Below the pieces are notes generated by a model, which was not told the DNA's origin, searched no databases, and was given only the letters and a program-made list of their open reading frames with translations. Position numbers and translations under genes: made by a program. A stretch of 64,000 nucleotides of DNA from Paenibacillus stellifer. Its GTDB lineage: Bacteria > Bacillota > Bacilli > Paenibacillales > Paenibacillaceae. This document shows positions 1-8,775 of this stretch, piece after piece; within the stretch, counting starts at the first letter, position 1, and each line of letters begins with the position of its first letter. The stretch lies in the NCBI RefSeq assembly GCF_000758685.1, contig NZ_CP009286.1, positions 960,501 to 1,024,500 of the forward strand, read 5' to 3'.

Positions 1-77
1 GCATCTATGTCGCCACCGGCACAAGAGGGCTGGTGTATGGGGACATTGATGAACAGGAAGAAGGATTAATTGAATAA
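1..77 (+). CDS. 3' end of an unidentified gene (partial)
   Basis: An open frame runs in from the left edge and stops at TAA 75-77, giving 24 codons that end in GDIDEQEEGLIE. It is followed 40 bp later by a strong terminator, which supports it as a true gene end. Too little protein is present to name a family. The start lies outside the window. Confidence 0.55.
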   Translation, partial: IYVATGTRGLVYGDIDEQEEGLIE

Positions 78-116
78 AGAAGCATGAAATCGGGCGAATG
101 CCCATGCTGAATTAGT

Positions 117-144
117 GACGCCGGTCTGGTTACCGGCGTCTTTT
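117..144 (+). terminator. Rho-independent terminator
   Basis: A perfect 9-bp stem (GACGCCGGT with ACCGGCGTC) and a 6-nt loop are followed by TTTT. It closes the partial gene at the left edge. Confidence 0.85.
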
Positions 145-314
145 CGTGTGCCGCTGTAAGTTTCTTTTGAGCTGTGCCAATTACATATAGACGGTTATAG
201 GTCAAACGGAGCAAAAATCTGCTTCCTAATAACTAAAAATTTTCGACAAATTCTCACAAATGACCGGAGTTATTCCGATATTATGTGATAATTCCACTTG
301 AAAGAAGGCAATGC

Positions 315-3300
315 ATGGGTAGACAGAAGCGATATAAAAGTAAAAAATCATCAAGCCGCCGCCTACAGGCTTCGTTCCTGGCCGGTACGCTGCTGGCCGG
401 TTCACTTCCGGGCCTTACATATGCCGCAGCGGATTCGATAATAACAGCCGTTCCCACTGGCGTTGACCTTTCTAGTTTTGCCGATCTGGCCAAGGCTTCA
501 AGCGCCAAGCAGAGCGCCATTAATGAAGCCAAGCAGCAGGGACTGCTTACCGGCGATTCCTCGGGGCAGTTCCGCCCGCTCGATGCTCTGACCCGACAGG
601 AACTGGCGGCCTTGCTCGTGAGGGCGCTCGGGCTTCCGCTTTCGGATGCCAAGGCTTCGTCCTTCTCCGATGTGCCGGCTGCGGGCTGGGGAGCTTCGGC
701 GGTTGAGGCCGTCTACCGCGCCGGTCTGATGACGGGCCGAAGCGGCGGTTCTTTCGCTCCGAATGATTCCGTATCACGCGAGGAACTGGCGGCTGTATTT
801 GTTCGGGCCGTTAACGGAGTCGGCGCGCGGGGCGGCGCGGTGCCTCCCGTCCAGGATATGAAGCAGGTGTCCTCCTGGGCGGCGGATGCGGTGTCTACGG
901 CTCTGCGATTGAACTTGATCGACACACCGAATGAGGAATTGAATCCGAAGAATCCGGTTCTGCGTGAGGATATTGCGGGATTTTTGCTGAACATTTTCCA
1001 GAAGCAGGATCGTATGGCTGTCATCACACAGGTGGACGGCGATGTAATTACGATCGACGGCATCCCCTATCTGGCGACAGGCAAGCTTAAGGAGTTGTTA
1101 GGCGGGCAGAATGCGGATGCGCTGGAAGGAGCCGTCTTGACCTTCAAATCGGCCAACCGGAACATCGGCGATCTGACTAATCTGGAAATCGTGAAGAACG
1201 GGACCGTGCTTAATACGGGCGGGACCTCCTATGCGGGAGCCCTGGAGATTTCCGCCAGCGGAGTTACGGTCAAGGGCGGCTCTTTGGACCAATTGACGAT
1301 CGGCCAAGGGGTGACCAGTGTGGTGGTCGATGCGCAACTGAAGCGTCTCGTTGTGGACGGCGGCCAGGCGGTGGAATTGAAGGGAAGCGGGAAGTTCGAT
1401 GTGCTGGCGGTAACCAATCCGCAGACGAGACTCACGCTTGATCCCAATATGCAGGTGGGCACTCTGGAACTGCCGGCGGGCGTGGATTTGACGCAGATTA
1501 TCGCGAACTGGAGCCAGGTCCAGGGCCGGATTCAGAACGTTCTTGGCGGCTTCGACAACCGGGCCGCTGCGACGCCGGTTCCTCAAGAGACGGCAACCGC
1601 TGTAACTGGGCCATCCGCTGAGCCGACACTTGAACCGGCACCAACTCCTGTTGTCGAGCCGACGCCAACTCCGGTCGCCGAGCCGACACCAACGCCGACG
1701 CCGGAACCAACACCTACGCCAACACCAGAACCGACACCGACGCCAACTCCGGTCGCCGAGCCGACACCAACGCCGACGCCGGAACCAACACCTACGCCAA
1801 CACCAGAACCGACGCCAACGCCGATACCAATGCCAACACCAATAATTCCAATACCAACACCAATAATACCAACGCCTATTCCGACTCCGATCCCAACGCC
1901 TGCGAATCATGATCCGGTAGCCATCGATAGCATTGCGACGCTTGCGATTCGCTTGACCGATGGAGCCCGGACCATCGATCTTGCGAGTGCTTTCTGGGAC
2001 CCGGACGGCGACAGCTTGACCTACACGGCTGTCTCTTCCGCGAGCAATGTGGCAGCCGTCTCTGTGAATGGAACCATCTTGACCGTGACTCCGGCAAATG
2101 TGGGCAGCGCGAACATTACGTTCACGGCATCCGACGGTCGGGGCGGCAGTGCCAGCCAGACCTTCCTGCTCACGGTTACGCCCGCGCCGAACCTGAACCC
2201 GGTCATCATTCAGGCTCCGGCAGATGCAGCACTTACCGTCGGGGATGCGGTGTATTCGGTTGACCTGTTCCCGGTGTTCAGCGACCCGGACGGCGATCCG
2301 CTGACCTTTGAGGCGGTATCCTCCGATCCGAGTGTCGCCACCGTTTCGATCAATGGCGGCACAGCGGCGGTTCAGGCTCTGGCAGCCGGTACAGCAACCA
2401 TTCAGGTCAAGGCTTTGGATGGCCGAGGAGGAGAAGGGACAGCTTTCTTCCAGGTCAATGTTGCGGCAGGCGGCAATCCGCCTGCACCGAATCAGGCACC
2501 AGCAGCTGTCAGCGTGATTTACGAACAGGTGCTGACCTCCGGGGTCACCAATCCGCGCACCTATGATCTGAGCCAATTGTTCGAGGATGCGGACGGCGAC
2601 AATCTGACGTTCACCGCAGCCGTGCAGTCGGCGGACATTGCGAGCGCCAGCATCTCCGGCAGTTTGCTTACCCTTACTCCGGGAACCGTGGCCGGAAGCA
2701 GCCAGGTGACCATCACGGCTTACGATGGACGCGGAGGGACCGGGACCTATAGCTTTGCAGTGCGGAACGCGCCGCTTGCGCCAAGCGGGAAGGTGGAGAT
2801 TCATACGAAGCAGGGGGTTGCCAGCCCTGTCACCTATGACCTGTCTGCCTTGTTCCCGGGCCAAACATCCTTTACGGTATACAGCGGTACGCCGGACTCA
2901 ACCTTTACCGGACCAGCGACGCTAAGCGGCAAGACCTGGACCTGGGACGGAAGCAGCATGCTGACGTACTGGGTGATCGGAGCGAATGGAACGGCGGCTG
3001 TCATTCAGGTTGCCGCTGATCCGCAGGGGACGGCCGATTTATATTTCTCGCAGTATATGTCCCTGGACAATAGCCGCAACGCGCTTGAGCTGTTCTTTAA
3101 CCCGGTTGGAGACACGTCGCAGCCGGTAACGGGCTATTCACTGGAAATTCACCAGTATAATGTCTCTACGCATACACCGAAAGTATGGAGCCAGAGCATC
3201 GTACCGTTCTATAAAGGAATGCCTTATATTTTCATTGACTCGATGTTTTCCGATTATTTCGATATCACCAATACCGTGTACTATAACGATGAGATGGATT

Positions 3301-3527
3301 TGCTTCAGAGCAGTACGATGGTGACAACCGGCTTTGTATTGAAAAAGAACGGCGTAACGATCGATGTGCTCGGCGATCCGAACGGCATCACCCAGTTCAT
3401 GCCGAATGGCGGTACGATTATCCGCAAATCCGGCATCCGGGCGGGATCTTCAGCCTTCGATCAGACGGGGGAATGGAACAGTTATGCGACCGGAACGACG
3501 CAGTATTTCGGGCAGCATACCCCTTAA
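315..3527 (+). CDS. SLH-domain surface protein with Thr/Pro stalk and cadherin/Ig-like domains
   Basis: This 1070-residue exported protein is probably held on secondary cell-wall polymer. I chose ATG 315 because AGAAGG lies 6 nt upstream and the next residues form a signal peptide (Lys/Arg-rich start, hydrophobic core, cleavage near TYAAA); a GTG at 285 would put extra residues before the signal. Three S-layer homology repeats lie at about residues 45-230, with typical [15 protein letters not shown] and [14 protein letters not shown] stretches. A Pro-Thr-Glu-Pro linker (about 437-528) follows, then three repeats of about 90 residues with DPDGD motifs that resemble calcium-binding cadherin/Ig-like folds (about 530-825). 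The C-terminal 160 residues resemble a lamin-tail-like domain, though I am unsure. It is a single-gene unit with its own terminator. Role: surface adhesion or wall structure; the ligand is unknown. Confidence 0.85.
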   Translation: MGRQKRYKSKKSSSRRLQASFLAGTLLAGSLPGLTYAAADSIITAVPTGVDLSSFADLAKASSAKQSAINEAKQQGLLTGDSSGQFRPLDALTRQELAALLVRALGLPLSDAKASSFSDVPAAGWGASAVEAVYRAGLMTGRSGGSFAPNDSVSREELAAVFVRAVNGVGARGGAVPPVQDMKQVSSWAADAVSTALRLNLIDTPNEELNPKNPVLREDIAGFLLNIFQKQDRMAVITQVDGDVITIDGIPYLATGKLKELLGGQNADALEGAVLTFKSANRNIGDLTNLEIVKNGTVLNTGGTSYAGALEISASGVTVKGGSLDQLTIGQGVTSVVVDAQLKRLVVDGGQAVELKGSGKFDVLAVTNPQTRLTLDPNMQVGTLELPAGVDLTQIIANWSQVQGRIQNVLGGFDNRAAATPVPQETATAVTGPSAEPTLEPAPTPVVEPTPTPVAEPTPTPTPEPTPTPTPEPTPTPTPVAEPTPTPTPEPTPTPTPEPTPTPIPMPTPIIPIPTPIIPTPIPTPIPTPANHDPVAIDSIATLAIRLTDGARTIDLASAFWDPDGDSLTYTAVSSASNVAAVSVNGTILTVTPANVGSANITFTASDGRGGSASQTFLLTVTPAPNLNPVIIQAPADAALTVGDAVYSVDLFPVFSDPDGDPLTFEAVSSDPSVATVSINGGTAAVQALAAGTATIQVKALDGRGGEGTAFFQVNVAAGGNPPAPNQAPAAVSVIYEQVLTSGVTNPRTYDLSQLFEDADGDNLTFTAAVQSADIASASISGSLLTLTPGTVAGSSQVTITAYDGRGGTGTYSFAVRNAPLAPSGKVEIHTKQGVASPVTYDLSALFPGQTSFTVYSGTPDSTFTGPATLSGKTWTWDGSSMLTYWVIGANGTAAVIQVAADPQGTADLYFSQYMSLDNSRNALELFFNPVGDTSQPVTGYSLEIHQYNVSTHTPKVWSQSIVPFYKGMPYIFIDSMFSDYFDITNTVYYNDEMDLLQSSTMVTTGFVLKKNGVTIDVLGDPNGITQFMPNGGTIIRKSGIRAGSSAFDQTGEWNSYATGTTQYFGQHTP
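1663..1815 (+). repeat. 78-bp in-frame tandem repeat (two copies)
   Basis: Two nearly identical 78-bp units (26 codons) start at 1663 and 1741 and encode the Thr/Pro/Glu stalk of the SLH protein. Copy number is likely to vary by slippage or recombination. Confidence 0.85.
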
Positions 3528-3557
3528 GCGAGACGTGACTCCATGAACAGATAACAG

Positions 3558-3598
3558 AAGAAGAGGACCGGCGGGAGACTGCTGGTCCTCTTCTTTTT
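3558..3598 (+). terminator. Rho-independent terminator of the SLH gene
   Basis: A 12-bp stem (AAGAAGAGGACC with GGTCCTCTTCTT) with a 14-nt loop runs into a T tract. It lies 30 bp after the SLH gene stop. The minus-strand ABC genes end further right, at 3727. Confidence 0.85.
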
Positions 3599-3726
3599 CC
3601 AAGAGATGTTTCCAAGTAGATATTCTCAAGAGATGTTTTCTTGTGATGCTTTCATATGATGCTCTCTTGTGATGTTGCCTTGCAATCTTGCCTTGGACCT
3701 GAAGCTGTCCGCAATCGGGTGCCGTA

Positions 3727-5550
3727 TCAGTGTCCGGCCTGCTGCGCCGGAAGGGATACAGCAGCCGATGAAGGATCGGCTTCCATCTTCTGGGCCGTAT
3801 ACAGCCGGTAGTACAAGCCGCGCTTCGCCATCAATTCATCATGGGTGCCGTATTCCGCAATGCCCTTGTTCGAGACATACATAATCCGGTCGCAGTTCTT
3901 CACCGTCGACAGCCGGTGCGCGATGATGAACGAAGTCCGGCCCTTCAGCAGCTCGTTCAGTCCCTGCTGGAGCAGACGCTCGGTCTTGGCGTCGATCGAG
4001 GATGTTGCTTCATCCAGAATGAGGATGCGCGGATCGGCCAGCAGCGTCCGCGCGAACGAGATCAACTGGCGCTGTCCCTGTGACAGCTTCGAGCCGCGCT
4101 CGTTGACCTCCGTCATGTAGCCCTGCTCGAATTCCTTGATGAATTCGTCGGCACACACCGTCTTGGCAGCGGTGATGATCTCATCTTCCGTGGCGTCCAG
4201 CTTGCCGTAGCGGATGTTGTCCAGAATGGTGCCGGAGAAAATGAAGCTATCCTGCAGCATAATCCCCATCTGGCTGCGGAGCGACTCCAGCGTTACCTGC
4301 GAAATATCGTGGCCGTCAACCGTAATCTGTCCGCCGGTCAGGTTGTAGAACCGCGAGATCAGGTTGACGACCGTGGTCTTGCCCGCGCCGGTCGGACCGA
4401 CAAGCGCGATGCTCTCGCCCGCCTTAACGTCGAAGGAGAGATTTTCCAGAATGTTGATTCCCGGATCATAGGCAAAGGTCACATCGTCGAAGGTGACGTC
4501 TCCCTGAACGGGCGGAAGCGGCTTGGCGTCCGGAACGTCGCTGACGGTAACCGGCTCATCCAGCGTCTCGAAGATGCGTTCCAGATAGGCGACGGCATTG
4601 ATGAAGCTGTTGTACAGGTTCGACAGGTTCAGAATCGGCTGCCAGAACCGGGCCGCATAGCTGCTCATTGCCAGAATGACACCGAAGGTCACGTCCGCCG
4701 GATTGAGCGCCAGCAGACCGACCAGAAAGATCGACGCGGTAACCAGGGTGGACAGATTGTCGACCGTGAACGGAATTAGCGTATTGTAGCGCAGGGCGCG
4801 CATCCATTCCTTGCGGAAATTTTCGGCCAGCCGCGTGAAGATGCCTTCGTTGCGCTGCTCGCGGGAGAAGATTTGGGTTACGCGGATGCCGCTGATGCTC
4901 TCCTGCAGATAAGCGTTCAGATTGGAGCTCTTGTTGGATACTGCCTGCCAGGCACGCCGCTGCCGGGTCTTGATCATCAGCATGATGGCGAGGAAGACGG
5001 GAAGGCCCGCGAGAATGACAAGCGAGAGCCGGACGTCGACGGCAAACATGAAGGCGGCGATAAAGATCAGGTTCACGATTTCGAGAATAAAGTTGATAAT
5101 GCCGTTGGAGAGCACATCCGAGACCGAGTTGACGTAGTTCACGACGCGGATCAGAATTTTACCCTGCGGGCGGTCATCGTAATATTTGAACGGCAGCTCC
5201 TGCAGATGCTTGAACAGATCGGTCCGTATGTCAAAAATAATATCCTGCCCGACGCTCGTCATAATGCGCGAGCGGATCGTCGCCAGAATGACGCTGACGA
5301 CGATGGTTGCCAGCATGAGCGCCGACCACAGCACCAGCGGCAGAGCCGCCTTGGCGGGAATGGTCACATCGACGACATGCTGCATGATCAGGGGCGCCGA
5401 CAGCGCGATGCCGGCGGACAGCGCGCTCAGTACGAACGCGACGATCATCGGCTTCTGCTGCCGCTTGATGTATACAAGCGCCCGCCGAAAGTGTCGGATA
5501 TCGAACGGGGATTCCAGATCCTCGTCGATATCGAATTTGTTGCGTGCCAT
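3727..5550 (-). CDS. ABC exporter subunit with a complete catalytic site (heterodimer partner)
   Basis: This 607-residue half-transporter has an N-terminal six-helix membrane domain and a C-terminal ATPase. ATG 5550 is chosen because it follows the upstream gene's stop by one base and has AGGTGG upstream; the longer frame has no ribosome site. Visible motifs are Walker A GPTGAGKTT (about residue 385), signature LSQGQRQ (about 487), Walker B ILILDEATSSID with the catalytic Glu (about 510), and the switch His in IIAHRLSTV. The signature is LSQGQ instead of LSGGQ. It is co-transcribed with the gene at 5552-7312, whose nucleotide site is degenerate, as in BmrC/BmrD or TM287/288-type exporters. 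Role: probable multidrug or lipid export; the substrate cannot be read from sequence. Confidence 0.93.
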   Translation of the reverse strand: MARNKFDIDEDLESPFDIRHFRRALVYIKRQQKPMIVAFVLSALSAGIALSAPLIMQHVVDVTIPAKAALPLVLWSALMLATIVVSVILATIRSRIMTSVGQDIIFDIRTDLFKHLQELPFKYYDDRPQGKILIRVVNYVNSVSDVLSNGIINFILEIVNLIFIAAFMFAVDVRLSLVILAGLPVFLAIMLMIKTRQRRAWQAVSNKSSNLNAYLQESISGIRVTQIFSREQRNEGIFTRLAENFRKEWMRALRYNTLIPFTVDNLSTLVTASIFLVGLLALNPADVTFGVILAMSSYAARFWQPILNLSNLYNSFINAVAYLERIFETLDEPVTVSDVPDAKPLPPVQGDVTFDDVTFAYDPGINILENLSFDVKAGESIALVGPTGAGKTTVVNLISRFYNLTGGQITVDGHDISQVTLESLRSQMGIMLQDSFIFSGTILDNIRYGKLDATEDEIITAAKTVCADEFIKEFEQGYMTEVNERGSKLSQGQRQLISFARTLLADPRILILDEATSSIDAKTERLLQQGLNELLKGRTSFIIAHRLSTVKNCDRIMYVSNKGIAEYGTHDELMAKRGLYYRLYTAQKMEADPSSAAVSLPAQQAGH

Positions 5551-5551
5551 A

Positions 5552-7312
5552 TTAGCCCACCTGCCTTCCAATGCCTTCGTTCTGCAGCATGAATACTTCG
5601 TAATAGTAGCCGCGCTTCGCCAGAAGCTCGGCATGGGTGCCTTCCTCGATCAGCTGGCCGCCCTCGAAGATGAGGATGCGGTCCGCCTCCGCCGTTGTGG
5701 ATACGCGCTGCGCGATAATGATCTTCGTGCAGGGATAGTCCAGGCTGCGCAGGCTGTTCTGAATATGCTCTTCAGTCTCCAGGTCAACGGCGGAGGTTGT
5801 GTCGTCGAGAATCAGGATCGGCCGGCGCACCGCCAGCGCGCGCGCCAGGGCGATGCGCTGCTTCTGCCCGCCGGAGAGGCCGACGCCCCGCTCTCCGACA
5901 ATGGTGTCATAGCCCTCCGGCATCCGGGTGATGAAATCATGCGCCGCGGCGAGCCGGGCGTAATTCACCGTCTCCTCCTCCGACAGCTCGGGATCGCCGT
6001 AGGCGATGTTGCCATCCACCGTGTCGGAGAACAGCAGCACATCCTGGGTGGCCACGCCGATGTTGCCGCGGAGCTCGTCGAGCTCCAGGTTCCGCACATC
6101 CGTTCCGTCAACCAGCACCCGGCCTTCCGTCACGTCATAGAAGCGGGGAATGAGGTTGACGAGCGTTGTTTTACCGGACCCGGTAGAGCCCATGATGGCA
6201 ACGGTTTCACCCGGACGGATTTTAAAGCTGACCTGATCCAGCACCGTCTTGGTGTCGTATTTGAAGCTGACATTCTCAAACTCGATGGTCCCTTCAAAGC
6301 GGCGCTTGTCGGTGGCCTGATGCTCATTGACAATGCCGGGACGGGCATAGTAGATTTCAACGATTTTGGACAAGCTTGCGAAGAAGCGCTGGATGTCGTT
6401 GATAATGATGCCGATGTTGCGCATCGGGTTGGAGAGTCCCCAGATCAGTGAGGAGAAGGCGGCGTACTCTCCGAAAGTAATCCGTCCATTCATGACATAC
6501 AGCCCGCCTGCTATCATCAGAATCACGTTGAAGGCCTGCGCCAGGGTTTCGAGATAGGGAAAGTAGTCGAGCCAGACGAGCGCGGCGGTCTTGTTCGCCT
6601 TCAAGAAATTGATATTCTTGTCGGTGAATTTCTCAATCTCATACGCCTCGCGGGCAAAAGCCTTAACGACCCGGTTGCCTGAAATGTTCTCCTGGGTAGT
6701 CGTGTTCAGCTGGGACAGCCGCTCCCGCAGATCGATATACATCGGGCGGACGCGTCTCGCGAACAGGAAGCTCACCACGAAGACCGGCGGCGACAGAATG
6801 AGCATCCACAGCGTCAGCTTGACATCAATGGTGAAAAAATAAACCATGGCCGCCAGAAAGATCGTCAGCGATTCAATAATCGTCTTGAAGATCCACGCCA
6901 TGGTGTGCCGGACCATATCGAGGTCGCCGGTCATTTTGGTCATAAGGTCGCCTGTCCGGTTATGGTCGTAATAGTGCATATCCTGCTCCTGGATTTTGTT
7001 GTACAAGAATACGCGGATACGGTACAGCATGTTCTGTGAGGAGTGCTCATACTGCATCGTTGTAAAATAGGACAGGCCCGTGCGCAGCAGCGAGAAGCCG
7101 ATCATGGCCAGGCAGAGCGTGATCAGCAGGCCCTTCTCCTGAGACAGGTTCTGCGCCGCATGGTCTCCGGCTATGAACGTATCGACGATGCGCTGGCTGA
7201 AATAGGGAGTCGCGATGGTTAGTGAAGAACACACGACCGAGAGACAGAGCGCCAGAATGTAGCGGGCGCGGTCTTTCTCGAGGTTCTTCCACAGCCACTT
7301 CAGTTGAAACAT
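5552..7312 (-). CDS. ABC exporter subunit with degenerate ATPase site (heterodimer partner)
   Basis: This 586-residue half-transporter is the first gene of a two-gene operon. The membrane domain occupies about residues 1-320. Walker A GSTGSGKTT (about 372) and signature LSGGQKQR (about 477) are intact, but Walker B reads ILILDDTTSAVD, with Asp where the catalytic Glu should be, and the switch His is Gln in IIIAQRVST. With the LSQGQ signature of the partner, this forms the non-hydrolysing site; its own LSGGQ pairs with the partner's good site. That pattern is typical of heterodimeric exporters such as BmrCD. A probable -10 (TATAAT on the minus strand, 7348-7353) lies 36 bp upstream. Confidence 0.93.
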   Translation of the reverse strand: MFQLKWLWKNLEKDRARYILALCLSVVCSSLTIATPYFSQRIVDTFIAGDHAAQNLSQEKGLLITLCLAMIGFSLLRTGLSYFTTMQYEHSSQNMLYRIRVFLYNKIQEQDMHYYDHNRTGDLMTKMTGDLDMVRHTMAWIFKTIIESLTIFLAAMVYFFTIDVKLTLWMLILSPPVFVVSFLFARRVRPMYIDLRERLSQLNTTTQENISGNRVVKAFAREAYEIEKFTDKNINFLKANKTAALVWLDYFPYLETLAQAFNVILMIAGGLYVMNGRITFGEYAAFSSLIWGLSNPMRNIGIIINDIQRFFASLSKIVEIYYARPGIVNEHQATDKRRFEGTIEFENVSFKYDTKTVLDQVSFKIRPGETVAIMGSTGSGKTTLVNLIPRFYDVTEGRVLVDGTDVRNLELDELRGNIGVATQDVLLFSDTVDGNIAYGDPELSEEETVNYARLAAAHDFITRMPEGYDTIVGERGVGLSGGQKQRIALARALAVRRPILILDDTTSAVDLETEEHIQNSLRSLDYPCTKIIIAQRVSTTAEADRILIFEGGQLIEEGTHAELLAKRGYYYEVFMLQNEGIGRQVG

Positions 7313-7637
7313 GAAATTATCACCTGCTTCTGTATGGTTTCCAAGTGATTATATCACAAGGATTTAAAAGCGATGACCAAAGTTTTTACGGAATCGCGAT
7401 AGCTTTTTGGCGTTTTTTGATCTTTGTTGATTTGGGGGGGTTCGAGGCAGTCAAGGCTTTCGGTCATGATCATTAGTTGTCAATAACATAACTAGTAAAC
7501 ATAACTAATTCATTACTAGTACATTACTATCTGCGCAACTAACCTTTTGACCAATCAACACTCAGGAAAAGCACCTGATCTTAAGCGATATAATGGAAGT
7601 GGGCACGTTTCAACCAGAAGGATATCAGAACTACGGA
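7313..7637. other. Intergenic region with four direct octamer repeats
   Basis: No gene is seen between the divergent ABC operon and lacI-type gene. The stretch holds four direct repeats CATAACTA/CATTACTA starting at 7487, 7500, 7511 and 7522, close to one helical turn apart, and a G7 run near 7434. The repeats look like a multi-site regulator target. Confidence 0.55.
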
Positions 7638-7666
7638 TTGATAGAAAGCGGTTTCTTTGTTATATT
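7638..7666 (+). promoter_or_regulatory. Putative sigma-A promoter of the lacI/alpha-galactosidase operon
   Basis: TTGATA (7638-7643), a 17-bp spacer and TATATT (7661-7666) lie 62 bp before the regulator start. The -10 sits in the palindromic stretch TTATATTATAA. Confidence 0.55.
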
Positions 7667-7728
7667 ATAACCAATTGAATTTACTAATTATTAAGTAAAA
7701 TATACAGTAAAAATGGAGCGATGCCGAG

Positions 7729-8772
7729 ATGACAAGAATCAAGGATGTTGCCGAGCTGGCGAACGTGTCGACCGCGACGGTATCGAGAATCCTGAATAAC
7801 GACCCGTCGCTGTCCGTCTCGGGCGAGACCAGGCAGCGGGTGCTGGATGTCGCCAGCGAGCTGAATTATGTCCACGGTAAGCGGAAGAAGCCGAAGTCCG
7901 CTCCGGACAAGGAGATAATTCGGGCGGGTCTCGTGCTGACGAATGATGAAGCGGCCGATCCTTATTTTATGTCCATTCGCAGGGGTGTAGAGAGTGTGTG
8001 CGACCAGTATGCGGTCAAGATCGAGTCGGTCTTCTATACAGGCAGAAGCCGGTTTACCGCATCAGCGATGGAGGGTCTGGACGGCCTTATCGTGCTCGGT
8101 GACGTCAACAGCGGGGAACTGCGAAGTCTGTTCGGCAATGATCATATCATCTTCGCCGATTACCAGCCGGCGGAAGAGGGCTTCGATGTCGTGATTACCG
8201 ATTTCGAGAGCGCTACCCGCCGGATGATGGACACGCTGCTCGAAGCAGGGCATACAGTGATCGCCTATATCGGCGGCGAGAGGCTGATCCAGAGCATCCA
8301 CGCCGGGAACGGACGCTTGATGCCGAAAGAGGAGACCCGTGTCCGGACCTATGAGCAGGTCATGAGGGACAAAGGGCTCTTTGATCCGGACCTTGTACTG
8401 CTCGGAGACTTCAGCCCGATGAGCGGCTATCGTCTGATGAGGCAGCTGATCGATCAGGGATCGTCGCCGACGGCGGTGGTGATGGCCAGCGATCCGATGG
8501 CGATCGGCGCCATGAAGGCTCTTCAGGAGGCCGGAATCCGTGTGCCGGACGATATGGCGATGTTCAGCTTTGACGATATCGACTCGGCGGCTTTCCTGAA
8601 TCCTCCGCTGTCCACCGTCAAGGTGCATACGGAGGAAATGGGGCGGACGGCGGTTAAGCTGCTCGTTGACCGGCTACGTAACGGACGGACGCTTCCGATG
8701 AAGGTTATTCTCCCGTCAGAGCTGATGATCCGCGAAAGCGCCGGCCGGGTTTACAATAAAGGAGGTCAATAG
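7729..8772 (+). CDS. LacI/GalR-family transcriptional regulator
   Basis: This 347-residue protein begins with a LacI-type helix-turn-helix (IKDVAELANVSTATVSRIL, residues 4-22) and a hinge. A periplasmic-binding-protein-like sensor follows (about 62-340), with the usual late motif RVPDDMAMFSFDDID. The downstream alpha-galactosidase starts 3 bp after its stop, so the regulator very probably controls that enzyme and itself in response to galactoside sugars. The ribosome site is GGAG shortly before ATG. A galactoside effector is inferred from the neighbour. Confidence 0.92.
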   Translation: MTRIKDVAELANVSTATVSRILNNDPSLSVSGETRQRVLDVASELNYVHGKRKKPKSAPDKEIIRAGLVLTNDEAADPYFMSIRRGVESVCDQYAVKIESVFYTGRSRFTASAMEGLDGLIVLGDVNSGELRSLFGNDHIIFADYQPAEEGFDVVITDFESATRRMMDTLLEAGHTVIAYIGGERLIQSIHAGNGRLMPKEETRVRTYEQVMRDKGLFDPDLVLLGDFSPMSGYRLMRQLIDQGSSPTAVVMASDPMAIGAMKALQEAGIRVPDDMAMFSFDDIDSAAFLNPPLSTVKVHTEEMGRTAVKLLVDRLRNGRTLPMKVILPSELMIRESAGRVYNKGGQ

Positions 8773-8775
8773 CCA

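Noticed and set aside
1663..1815. CRISPR-like repeat pattern
   Set aside because: The repeats are in-frame Thr/Pro codons of the SLH protein without spacers. No CRISPR array or cas gene is visible in the window.
1098..2864. A 588-codon minus-strand frame opposite the SLH gene
   Set aside because: It is the complement of the repeat-rich SLH gene, with a composition rich in Arg, Trp and Cys that reflects Pro/Thr codons on the other strand, and no ribosome site or domain.
4873..6451. Long plus-strand frames opposite the ABC exporter genes
   Set aside because: The ABC genes have complete motifs. The antisense frames have none and come from GC-rich codon use.
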